Under the pieces are notes generated by a model. It did not search any database and was not told the DNA's origin. It saw nothing but the letters and a program-made list of their open reading frames with translations. From assembly GCA_963777905.1 (NCBI GenBank), contig CAVZSM010000019.1:248001-312000 (forward strand): a stretch of DNA of 64,000 nucleotides, given 5' to 3'. The stretch comes from Trebonia sp963777905. GTDB taxonomy: Bacteria; Actinomycetota; Actinomycetes; Streptosporangiales; Streptosporangiaceae. Positions 7,790 to 16,400 of this stretch are shown piece by piece (the stretch's first letter is position 1; the number at the start of each line of letters is the position of its first letter). A program made the position numbers and the translations under genes.

Positions 7790-8066
7790 AGTAATCGGCG
7801 CTGAGGTCCGCCGTGGCACGTTCGATGTCTTGGCTGACGGTAGGCGTGCCGGGTCGGTCGAATTGCATGGCACGTTCGAGATGCCAGTCGAACCTGGACG
7901 TCACACCCTGCAAGTCCGCAATGGCCGGAACTCGAGCGGAACTCGGACCTTCGACGCGGCCGAGGATCAAGTCGTCGCCTTCCGGTGCAGCGGAAAGAGG
8001 TTTCTGCCGATCTTTCTCCTGTCGTTCGTCGTTCCCAGCCTGGCACTCTCGCTCAGGCGAGACTAA
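7761..8066 (+). CDS. PEGA-like small protein 2
   Basis: A 101-residue paralogue of the protein at 5642-5956, with the same VEPGRHTLQVR motif and FRCSG. Its C-terminal tail is more hydrophobic (about residues 78-97) and could be a membrane anchor. The GTG at 7761 is supported by AGAAGGAG just upstream, although this places the start inside the permease gene by 29 bases. The two paralogues bracket the ABC pair, which suggests that both bind the transporter or its ligand. No function can be assigned from sequence. Confidence 0.75.
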   Translation: MSATLKVTHKVIGAEVRRGTFDVLADGRRAGSVELHGTFEMPVEPGRHTLQVRNGRNSSGTRTFDAAEDQVVAFRCSGKRFLPIFLLSFVVPSLALSLRRD

Positions 8067-8085
8067 CCAGCGATGCGAGAGGTGA

Positions 8086-8307
8086 TTAATCCAGCGGGAC
8101 CGGTGCGCCTCTCTCGGCGTCGGTCACGCTGATCGCCTCAACCGGGCACGACGCCGCCGCGTCCCGCACCGCCTCGTCCTCGCCGATCAGCTCGCTGACC
8201 GGCCGGGAATGCTGGCCAGGGTCGAACGTGAACCGGTTCGGCGCGGTCGCGACGCACATCCCCGAGCTGATGCACAGACCGGTATCGATCCGGACCCGCC
8301 AGGTCAC
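8086..8307 (-). CDS. [3Fe-4S] ferredoxin, P450-partner type
   Basis: A 73-residue ferredoxin with C12, C18 and C54 in the pattern CxxxxxC...CP. The second cysteine of a classical 4Fe-4S motif is replaced by serine (CISSGMC), which is typical of the small 3Fe-4S ferredoxins that feed electrons to actinobacterial cytochromes P450. The start is GTG (VTWRV). The gene directly follows the remains of a P450 on the same strand, so its partner is lost locally. It may be silent or serve another P450 elsewhere. Confidence 0.88.
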   Translation of the reverse strand: MTWRVRIDTGLCISSGMCVATAPNRFTFDPGQHSRPVSELIGEDEAVRDAAASCPVEAISVTDAERGAPVPLD

Positions 8308-8317
8308 GGGTCATCCC

Positions 8318-8487
8318 AGGTGACTGGGTGGTTTCGTGGCCCGCCATCAGCAGGCCGAAGCAGAACCGCACGAGTTCGGCCTCCGACAGCCTGTCCCCAC
8401 CAGGTCGGCCATGTACCCGCTGATCGCGAGGTACGCCTCCGCCAGCTCGTCCATCGACCGGCTCCAGTCGGCGAACGAGCCCCTAGA
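8318..8487 (-). pseudogene. Cytochrome P450 remnant
   Basis: On the minus strand two adjacent frames read typical P450 text: first a W-SRSMDELAEAYLAISGYMADL segment, then after a frame change DRLSEAELV and LLMAGHETT, the I-helix oxygen-binding motif. About 15-20 residues normally between these parts are missing. Everything before the first segment and after the I-helix, including the heme-Cys loop, is absent. The intact ferredoxin follows immediately. The gene was clearly destroyed by deletions. Confidence 0.8.
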
Positions 8488-8527
8488 CCGTCAGAAGCAG
8501 CTACCTCTCGCGCGCCAGCGGCAGGTG

Positions 8528-10780
8528 CTACTCGAAGCGGACGTTGCCCGGGGATGTCATGCGGCGCAGCAGCGGCAGCGTCACCGCGATCACGCCGAAG
8601 GCGACGGCCAGGCCGATGCCCATCAGCGCGTAATAGTCCGACCCGAGCTGCGGGATCGCCGTCCCGGCCGGCGCGAGCCGGACGAACGCCAGGATCGACG
8701 TCCCGTAGGCGATCCCCGCGGCCACCACGGTGGCGGCCAGCAAGGGAACTGCCGCTTCCAGCATGACGACGCGGGACAGCACGCCGACCTGGGTGCCGCT
8801 CACCCGCAGCAGGGTGAACGGGCGCTTGCGGTCGACCAGCCCGCCGCCGACCGCGACCGCGAGGCTGCACCCGGCCACGATCAGGGTGAGCGCGACGGCG
8901 GCGTACACGATCTTCTCGAGCGTGGCCGCGCGGTCGAGCCGTATCTGGAGCGTCTCGCCGAACGTCCGCGGCGGCGTCGGCGCCGAACCCTGGCCGCTGG
9001 CCGGCTGCGGCGCGGTGTTGATGGTCAGGTACGTGCGGACCCGCTCCAGCGTGGCCGGGCTGTTGACCCGGACCATGACTGTCTGCAGCGGCAGGCTGGA
9101 CAGGTTGCCCGTAAAAGCGGTGTTAGTCGAGTCGACGAACGGCTTGGTGTTGTACATCGGGTTGTCGTCGAACAGGCCGGAGTCGCTCGCCTGTACGGCC
9201 CGCAGGCCCGGTGCGCACTGGCCGAGCACCGCGAGCTCGCGCATCACCGCGCAGCTGACGGCTGTGTCGCCGGGTCCGAGGCCGGGCCCGACGCTCCCGC
9301 TTCCGCCCGCCAGCGAATACAGCGGGTACACCGTGGCGCCCGGGATCGCGCTCAGCCCGCTGATCAGCTGTGCCCCCGCGTGCGGGTCGAGTCCCACCGG
9401 GGCAAGCAGCACGTTGCTGAGTGACGCGTTGGCCGGGCTCGCTTCCGTCGAGTTCACCGCGGGCACCAGGGTGCCCACCATCGTGCCGAGGAAAACGGCG
9501 AGCACGAGTCCGGTCACCGCGCGGAAGGCTGTCTTCGGGTTGTCGGCGAGCCGCCGGGTCGCCAGCAGGGCCGACGATCCAGGCGTGAGCCGGCCGAACA
9601 GCCGTGACGCGGCCGAGGTGAGCCACGGGCCGGCGATCACCAGGCCGATCATCGTGATCAGCAGGCCCGGGTAGGCCGGCGCGCCGATCGACGCGTGCGT
9701 GGTCTTCGACAGCCCGTACACGTACAGCCCCACGCCCGCCACCAGGACGCTCAGCCGCCAGAAGGTCGGCGGCTTCCGCTTGGCGCGCCGGCTGACGCCA
9801 AGCGGCGAGATCTGCACCCGGCGCAGCGACAGCAGCGCGGCGATGGCCGCGACGACCGGGACGCCGACGAGCATCCCGAGGTATCCCCAGCTGGTCGGCG
9901 TCAGGTCCGACTCGAAGTACCGCGTGCCGACCAGCGCCGCGCCGGCGAGCGCCGGCCGCACCAGCAGGAACACCGCGATCCCCAGCACAGCCCCGCAGAA
10001 CGCGCTCACCACCGATTCGACCGACGCGATCACCCGGATGTCGCCGGGTGTCCCGCCGACCAGGCGGAGTGCGGCGAACCGCTCCTCGCGCCGGTCGGCG
10101 GCGAGCCGGGTGGCGGTGCTGATCAGCACCAGCATGGGGAACAGCACGGCGAGCACGCCGATCCCGAACGCGTACCGGAAGAACGGGGTGAACACCTCAG
10201 CCGCCGGCGCGGTCGAGATGGAGGTGACCCACTGGGTGCCAGGGACCGGGCCCCCCTTGCTGGCTGCGGGGCTGCCGGGGAGCGCGGTGAGCTCGGCCGG
10301 CGTGTACCCGATGTAGATCACCAGGTCGTTGGCCCCGTTGAGCGCGGCGTCGCCGATCGTTCCCGCCAGGTGTCCAGGGAAGCGGTCGCCCAGCTCGTCG
10401 GCGGGCACCGCCGCCAGCAAGGCGGCCAGCGCCGGCGAGGCGTAGTACTCACCGGGCGCCGGGAGCCTCGTGATACCGGGCGGCACCGGCGCGCCGGCGC
10501 CCAGCGGCGCGACGTCCAGCCGGGTGATCGTCTGGCCCTGGTAGAAGTCCACGCTGTCGTTCCACAGCTCGCCGTGCGACGGCAGCGGCGAGGGCACCGG
10601 CTGGCCTGTCGTGCAGGACCAGCAGGCCTGGCTGGCATTGGCCTGGAAGGCGTGGTACTCGGCGAGCACGCCGAGCAGCAGCGCGACGCCGACCGCGACC
10701 GCCGCGGCGGTGATCACGAGGCGGACCATCGCCTCGCGGCCGCTGCGCAGGGTGAGCTGCAGGCCGAGGCGTACCATCAC
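8528..10780 (-). CDS. FtsX/MacB-type ABC transporter permease
   Basis: A 750-residue membrane protein. It has an N-terminal transmembrane helix and an extracellular region, then a first FtsX core (LISTATRLAADRREERFAALRLVGGTPGDI motif near residue 220), further helices, and a second FtsX core (VDRKRPFTLLRVSGT) near the C-terminus. The GTG at 10780 overlaps the stop of the ATPase gene (GTGATG; the ATG at 10777 is also possible), so the pair is coupled. Such permeases work with a MacB/LolD-type ATPase in export or envelope stress. Its last third is duplicated as a fragment at 1811-2479. Confidence 0.92.
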   Translation of the reverse strand: MMVRLGLQLTLRSGREAMVRLVITAAAVAVGVALLLGVLAEYHAFQANASQACWSCTTGQPVPSPLPSHGELWNDSVDFYQGQTITRLDVAPLGAGAPVPPGITRLPAPGEYYASPALAALLAAVPADELGDRFPGHLAGTIGDAALNGANDLVIYIGYTPAELTALPGSPAASKGGPVPGTQWVTSISTAPAAEVFTPFFRYAFGIGVLAVLFPMLVLISTATRLAADRREERFAALRLVGGTPGDIRVIASVESVVSAFCGAVLGIAVFLLVRPALAGAALVGTRYFESDLTPTSWGYLGMLVGVPVVAAIAALLSLRRVQISPLGVSRRAKRKPPTFWRLSVLVAGVGLYVYGLSKTTHASIGAPAYPGLLITMIGLVIAGPWLTSAASRLFGRLTPGSSALLATRRLADNPKTAFRAVTGLVLAVFLGTMVGTLVPAVNSTEASPANASLSNVLLAPVGLDPHAGAQLISGLSAIPGATVYPLYSLAGGSGSVGPGLGPGDTAVSCAVMRELAVLGQCAPGLRAVQASDSGLFDDNPMYNTKPFVDSTNTAFTGNLSSLPLQTVMVRVNSPATLERVRTYLTINTAPQPASGQGSAPTPPRTFGETLQIRLDRAATLEKIVYAAVALTLIVAGCSLAVAVGGGLVDRKRPFTLLRVSGTQVGVLSRVVMLEAAVPLLAATVVAAGIAYGTSILAFVRLAPAGTAIPQLGSDYYALMGIGLAVAFGVIAVTLPLLRRMTSPGNVRFE

Positions 10781-11508
10781 CGGGCCGCCTTCGCCGCCGC
10801 GACCTGCTCGGCGACCTCGCCGAGGTCTCCCGACACCAGCCCGTCGCGCACCATCAGCACGCGGTCAGCGTACGCGGCGACCCGGGTGTCGTGCGTGACG
10901 ATAACCACCGTGGCGCCCGCCTCGCGGGCCAGCCCGGTCAGCAGGTCCATGACCTTCTCGCCGGTCAGCGAGTCCAGCGAGCCGGTCGGCTCGTCCGCGA
11001 AGATCACCGTCGGGGCCAGCGCGAGCGCCCTGGCGACCGCCACCCGCTGCGCCTCGCCGCCGGACAGCTCGCCGGTCCTGTTGGCGATCTTGTCCCCGAT
11101 GCCCAGCCGGTCCAGCCAGGTCTCGGCGGTCGTGTACGCGGCGTGCCGCCGCATGCGGTTGAGCAGCAGCGGCAGCGCCACGTTGTCCGTCGTGGTGAGC
11201 TCGGGCACGAGCTGCCCGAACTGGAACACGAAGCCGAACGTGGTCCTGCGCAGCTTCGTGCGCTCGTCTTCGCCTAGCGTGTCGAGGCGCCGCCCGTCGA
11301 ACCACACCTCGCCTTGGTCGGGTGCGAAGATGCCGGCCAGGCAGTGCAGCAGGGTTGACTTGCCGGATCCGCTCGGCCCCATGATCGCCAGGATCTCGCC
11401 CGGGCTGACGGTGACGCTCGCGCCGCGCAGGGCCGGGGTCCGGCCGAAGGATTTGATGACATCGCGGGCCTCGATCAGATACGGCCGCGTCGCGACAGGA
11501 CTGTTCAT
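10777..11508 (-). CDS. ABC transporter ATP-binding protein (MacB/LolD type)
   Basis: A 243-residue ATPase with Walker A GPSGSGKST, signature LSGGEAQRVAVARAL, Walker B VIFADEPTGSLD and a switch histidine (VTHD). The ATG at 11508 is chosen because CGAAGGAGAGCG precedes it; longer in-frame extensions lack a ribosome site. It energises the permease at 8528-10780. Upstream is a promoter with a perfect 7-bp inverted repeat in the spacer (11557-11573), so a dedicated repressor probably controls the pair. Confidence 0.94.
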   Translation of the reverse strand: MNSPVATRPYLIEARDVIKSFGRTPALRGASVTVSPGEILAIMGPSGSGKSTLLHCLAGIFAPDQGEVWFDGRRLDTLGEDERTKLRRTTFGFVFQFGQLVPELTTTDNVALPLLLNRMRRHAAYTTAETWLDRLGIGDKIANRTGELSGGEAQRVAVARALALAPTVIFADEPTGSLDSLTGEKVMDLLTGLAREAGATVVIVTHDTRVAAYADRVLMVRDGLVSGDLGEVAEQVAAAKAAR

Positions 11509-11554
11509 CGCTCTCCTTCGCCTGAGGCGGAACCCCGAAGACCTCTCATCCGCG

Positions 11555-11583
11555 AATATACACTGGGTGTATACGCTACGCAA
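11555..11583 (-). promoter_or_regulatory. Promoter with palindromic operator for the MacB/FtsX pair
   Basis: Read leftward, TTGCGT (11578-11583) and TATATT (11555-11560) are spaced 17 bp apart. The perfect inverted repeat TATACAC-TGG-GTGTATA (11557-11573) lies across the spacer and -10, which is the place for a repressor. The window has no adjacent dedicated regulator gene, so the protein is unknown. Confidence 0.65.
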
Positions 11584-11599
11584 GTAATAGTCGGAACGG

Positions 11600-11663
11600 G
11601 CCCGTGGTGACTGCGGCCCGTGGTGACTGCGGCCCGTGGTGACTGCGGCCCGTGGTGACTGCG
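11600..11663. repeat. Four perfect 16-bp tandem repeats
   Basis: The unit GCCCGTGGTGACTGCG occurs four times without mismatch, immediately upstream of the DrrA regulatory region. It is non-coding on either strand as far as I can tell. Perfect identity suggests recent expansion by slippage; a role as binding-site array is possible but unproven. Confidence 0.92.
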
Positions 11664-11670
11664 GAACGCC

Positions 11671-11711
11671 ATGTCAGTGGCCGTGTCAGGGGCGTGACAG
11701 GCGGCTGTCAG
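11671..11711 (+). promoter_or_regulatory. SARP-type direct repeats upstream of drrA
   Basis: TGTCAG-like heptamers (ATGTCAG, GTGTCAG, GTGACAG, CTGTCAG) start at 11671, 11683, 11694 and 11705, i.e. at 12, 11 and 11 bp spacing. Direct heptamers about one helical turn apart are the known recognition pattern of SARP/AfsR activators. A SARP gene lies convergent to this operon at 13396-16539. A clear -10 is not visible. Confidence 0.6.
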
Positions 11712-11733
11712 CCCCGACGGCGACGGTGGACGC

Positions 11734-12672
11734 ATGAGAACTTCGGATATCGCAGTTTCGGGACTTCGGAAGGCCTTCGGGGACAAGGTCGTGCTCGACG
11801 GCATCGACTTCGACGTCGCCGCGGGATCGGTTTTCTCCATGCTCGGCCCGAACGGCGCGGGCAAGACGACCACGGTGAACGTCCTGACGACATTGCTGAA
11901 GGCCGACGCGGGAACGGTGCGCGTCGGCGGGCACGACGTGGCGACCGAGACCAAAGAGGTGCGCGCGGCCATCGGCGTGACCGGTCAGTTCGCCGCGGTG
12001 GACGAGCTGCTGACGGGCCGGGAGAACCTGCGGCTGATGGCGGACCTGAAGCGGGTGCGCTCCGCTGGCCAGGTGGTCACCGGGCTGCTGAAGCGGTTCG
12101 ACCTGACGGAATCGGCGGACAAGCTGGCGTCCACCTACTCCGGCGGCATGCGCCGGAAGCTGGACCTGGCGATGACGCTGGTCGGCAGCCCGCGGATCAT
12201 CTTCCTTGACGAGCCGACCACCGGGCTGGACCCGCGCAGCAGGCGCACGATGTGGCAGATCGTCCGCGAGCTGGTAGCCGACGGCGCCACCATCTTCCTC
12301 ACCACCCAGTACCTCGAGGAAGCCGACCACCTCGCCGACCGGATCGCGGTGCTCGACCAGGGCCGCCTGGTCGCCCAGGGCAGCCCGGGGGAGCTCAAGC
12401 GCCAGATCCCCGGCAGTCACGTCCGGCTCCGGTTCACCAGCGTCCGCGAACTCGACGCGGCGGCGCGGCTCCTGGCCGGCGCCACGCGAGATGACGAGAA
12501 CCTGACCTTGCGGGTTCCCGGCGACGGCGGGGTGAAATCGCTGCAGGCCCTGCTGGGCCTGCTCACTGACCACTCGATCGATGCCGAAGAGCTCTCCGTG
12601 CACACGCCGGATCTCGATGACGTCTTCCTCGCCCTGACCGGGCGGGCGAACATGGAGGTGAACGCACAATGA
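11734..12672 (+). CDS. drrA: DrrA-type ABC transporter ATP-binding protein
   Basis: A 312-residue ATPase of the daunorubicin-resistance (DrrA) family. Visible are Walker A GPNGAGKTT (from residue 38), signature YSGGMRRKLDLAMTL, Walker B IIFLDEPTTGLDPRSR, and the C-terminal region ending in the family motif TPDLDDVFLALTG. It partners the DrrB-like permease, whose ATG overlaps its stop by four bases. The family exports drugs or lipids; the substrate here is unknown. The upstream direct repeats suggest activation by the SARP regulator next door. Confidence 0.93.
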   Translation: MRTSDIAVSGLRKAFGDKVVLDGIDFDVAAGSVFSMLGPNGAGKTTTVNVLTTLLKADAGTVRVGGHDVATETKEVRAAIGVTGQFAAVDELLTGRENLRLMADLKRVRSAGQVVTGLLKRFDLTESADKLASTYSGGMRRKLDLAMTLVGSPRIIFLDEPTTGLDPRSRRTMWQIVRELVADGATIFLTTQYLEEADHLADRIAVLDQGRLVAQGSPGELKRQIPGSHVRLRFTSVRELDAAARLLAGATRDDENLTLRVPGDGGVKSLQALLGLLTDHSIDAEELSVHTPDLDDVFLALTGRANMEVNAQ

Positions 12673-13412
12673 GCACCGACGCCCTGATCATGCTGCGGCG
12701 TAACTTCAAGCACACCGCCCGGAACCCGGTCACCGTGTTCAACGCGGTCCTGCTCCCGGTCGTGATCATGCTGATGTTCGTGTACATGCTCGGGAACGCC
12801 TTCAGCGTCGGCGTCAAGTACATCGACTACGCGACGCCGGGCATGATCCTGCTGGCCGTGGCCTACGGTCTCGGGGCCACCGCGACCGAGGTGAACGACG
12901 ACATGACGAAGGGAATCATCAACCGGTTCCGGGTCATGGACGTCTCTCGCGGCGCCGTGATGACCGGTCATGTCGTCGTCACCATGCTGCGCAGCCTGAT
13001 ATCCATCGCGGCCATCATCGGGGTGGCCTTCGGGCTGGGGTTCCGCCCGTCCGCGAGTTTCGGCGACTGGCTCGCGGTGATCGGCATCGTCGTGGCGGCC
13101 TGTTTCGCGACCAGCTGGCTCACGGTCGCCATCGGACTGGCCGCGAAGACCCCCCAGTCGGCGGCCATGGCCACCGTGCCGTTGGTCCTGCTGCCGTTCT
13201 TCAGCAGCGCGATCGTGCCGGCCGCCACGATGGGACAAGGCGTACGGCAGTTCGCGGAGTACCAGCCCTTCACGCCGATTATCGAGTCACTGCGCGGGCT
13301 GCTGGCCGGATCGCCGTCAGCCGGCTACGTGATCGCCGCCCTCGCCTGGTGCGCCGGGATCGGCATCGTCGGGTACGTGTGGGCGGTTACCACCTTCAGG
13401 AAGCGAGTGTGA
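12669..13412 (+). CDS. drrB: DrrB-type ABC-2 permease
   Basis: A 247-residue permease with about six hydrophobic segments. It has the conserved EVNDDMTKGIINRFRVMDVSR cytoplasmic loop and the FxxAxxPxxPxxE-like motif near residues 197-203 (EYQPFTPIIES) seen in DrrB proteins. It overlaps the DrrA stop (ATGA). Its 3' end overlaps the convergent SARP regulator gene by 17 bases, so the two transcripts could interfere. Confidence 0.93.
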   Translation: MSTDALIMLRRNFKHTARNPVTVFNAVLLPVVIMLMFVYMLGNAFSVGVKYIDYATPGMILLAVAYGLGATATEVNDDMTKGIINRFRVMDVSRGAVMTGHVVVTMLRSLISIAAIIGVAFGLGFRPSASFGDWLAVIGIVVAACFATSWLTVAIGLAAKTPQSAAMATVPLVLLPFFSSAIVPAATMGQGVRQFAEYQPFTPIIESLRGLLAGSPSAGYVIAALAWCAGIGIVGYVWAVTTFRKRV

Positions 13413-16400
13413 CCTCCGCCAGCTGAGACCACCTGACCCGTGTTCCCTCCCGGGCCGCCTCGGCGAACCGCGCGTCGCCGAGGCGGCTCCGCGCTGTCTG
13501 CTCGATCCGGGCCACGTCCGGCTGAGAGTAGTCCCGCAGCCCGCGCGCGGCGGTGCTCGCCGCGAGCAGTCGCACGGCCTGCTCGTACTCGCCGCGGCGC
13601 AGTGCCAGGTCCGCGACGCCGACGAGCGCCGTCGCGATCATCGGCGCGTGTCCCGCCGCGATCGCCGCCTCCCAGGCCGCCGCACGGTGCGCCCGGGCCT
13701 CTCCGAGATCGTCGGCGAGGTAGCCGAGCAGGTCGTGCGTCACTACGCGGATTACTGCCTGCTTCGCTTCGTCGCCCAGCAGGGACGCCGCGATGCCGAG
13801 TTGCTTGCGCGCCTCCGCCGCGTCGCCGCCCCACCGGGCGAGGTCCGCCTTCGAGAGGGCCAGTTCGGCCAGCGCATCCGGCCAGGTGACCCGCTCCGCG
13901 TACCGCTGTGCCTCGGCGATGGCGGCCGCGCTGGCCGCCTCGTCGCCCAGCAGCCAGTACAGCTGCGCCTGCTGCGACCGCAACCGGATGACGTCCTCGG
14001 TGGAGCCGACCTCGGTGACGACCGCGATCGCCTGCTCGTAGTGCTCACACGCGGCGGCGAACTCGCCGCGCACGGCGATCCGGTCCGCGAGCTCGGTCAG
14101 GGCGAACGAGATCCCGAACCGCTCGCCCAGCGCCCGGAACTCGGCGAGCGCCGTCTCCAGGTACACGTCCGCTTCCCGGCCGCCCTGGCCGAGCATGATC
14201 CGCATCTTGCCAAGCTGCAGCCGGGCTATCGCACGCACCCAGGGATCCTGGTCGCTGAGCAGCAGTTCCCACGCGGTCAGCACCGCGTCCGGCGCCTGCA
14301 GCATGCGTTCCAGCGCGGCGACGACCCTTGGCGCCGGGTGGCGGAGCTGGCTGCCCTGGCTGAACCGGTACGCCTCGTGGATCCACACCGCCGCCTGGTG
14401 CTCGTCGCCCCGCCCAGCGCTCACGAACTGCACGAGCAGCCCGTACACCGTGGCCCGGGCCTCGTCGGTCACCTCGCCGGGCGCCTCGGTGGCCGCGGTG
14501 AGGAGCTCCATGCCTTCGGTTTTGTGCCCGCCGAGCCACCAGTACCAGCCCGCGCCCGCCGCGAGCCGCATCGCTGACTGCGCCTCGCCCGCCGCGAGCG
14601 CGCCGCGCATCGCCGCGCCGATGTTGTCGTGCTCGGCCTCGAGCGTGGCCAGCCAGTTCAGCTGGTCGGCGCGGCGCAGCTGCGGATCCGCGATCTCGGC
14701 GAGCTCGGTGAAGTAGGCCAGGTGCGCGTGGCGCGCCAGGTCCGCTTCCCCCGCCGCCGCGAGCCGCTGCCCGGCGTACTCCATGATCGTGCCGCTCATC
14801 CGGTAGTGCGGGGCGTTGCCGCCATCGTTGAGCAGCAGTGACTTCTCGGTCAGCGCGGTGAGCAGGTCGAGCACCTGATCCTGCTCGACCGCGTCGCCGG
14901 CGCAGACCCGTTCGGCCGCTTCCAGGCTCGCCCCGCCGGAGAATACCGAGAGCCTGCGCAGGACCATCCGCTCGGCGTCGGTGAGCAGCTCCCAGCTCCA
15001 GTCGACCATCGCGCGCAGCGTCCTGTGCCGCGGCAGCGCGGTCCGGCTGCCGCTGGTGAGCAGGCGGAACCGGTCGTCGAGCCGGCTGGCGAGCTGGTCG
15101 ATGGACATGGTGCGCAGCCGGGCCGCGGCCAGCTCGATCGCCAGCGGCATCCCGTCAAGCGCCCGGCAGACGCGCGCCATCGTCGCCAGCGCGCTTGTGT
15201 CGGAGGCGAGGTCCCTGCGCACCTCGCCGGCCCGGTCCCGCAGCAGCTGAACGGCCGGTGATGACTCGATGTCGGCTGAGCCCGCGTCCTCCTCCGGCAG
15301 GGCCAGCGGCTCGACTACCCACAGCGCCTCTCCGGTGATGCCGAGCGGTTCCCTGCTCGTCGCCAGGATGCGCAGCCGCTGGCATTCCCCGAGGACCCGG
15401 TGCGCGAATACCGCCGCGGGCTCGATCACGTGCTCGCAATTGTCCAGGATCAGCAGCGCCTCCCGCTCGCGGATCGCGGCGATGAGCCGGTCCGTCGGCT
15501 CCGCGTTCGAGGCTTCGCCAAGCAGGGCATCCCGGAGGCCGAGCGCGGTCAGCGTGGACTGCGCCATGTCACCGTCCGCGCCGATGGCGGCGAGGTCCAC
15601 CAGCCAGGCCCCGTCCGGCAGGTCGCCGAGCAGCGTGCGCGCGGTCTCCGTGGCCAGCCTGGTCTTTCCCGAGCCGCCCGGCCCGATCAGGGTGGTGAGC
15701 CGGCGGGCGGCGATGAGCTCGCGGACCGCGCCGACATCGGCGTCCTTGCCGACGAAACTGGTCAGCTCGGCGCGCAAGTTGGTCTTCCGGGTTTCCTCCC
15801 GCCGCCTCAGCTCGCCCCGCAGCAGCGCGACGTGCAGCGCGGCCAGCTCAGGCGAGGGGTCGACGCCCAGCGCGTCGGCCAGGGCCTCCCTCGCGCGCTG
15901 GTACACCAGCAGCGCCTCGCTGTCGCGGCCGGCGGCGACGAGGGCGCGCATCAGCGCGGCGACGAGCCGTTCCCGTACCGGGTGCGCGGCCACCAGGTCG
16001 GATAGCTCGGTGACCAGCTCCGCGCCGCGCCCGAGGGTGATCTCCGCGTCGGCCCGCTCCTCCGCGGCGGTCAGCCGCAGCTCCTCGAGCCGGATGACCG
16101 CGGCGTCGAACGCGGCGCTGTCGAGCAGGCCGACGTCCTGCATGGCCGCACCGCGCCACAGCTCGAGTGCCTCGCGCAGCAGCCGCGCCCGCAGGGAAGC
16201 GTCCTCGGTGCGGGCCTGGCCCGCGCTGACGAGGCGTTCGAACCGCGCGGCGTCGACGGCGTCGGGCGCCACCCGCAGCCGGTAGCCGTCCGGCTGCCCC
16301 TCGATCGCTCCCTCCGGCAGTGCCTTCCGCAGCCGGGAAACCAGGCGCTGCAGGGCGTTCGCCGCATCGGCGGGCGGGTCCTCCCCCCAGATCCAGTCGA

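Noticed and set aside
9695..11587. 630-residue frame opposite the MacB/FtsX genes
   Set aside because: Antisense shadow of two well-supported ABC genes; no recognisable domain.
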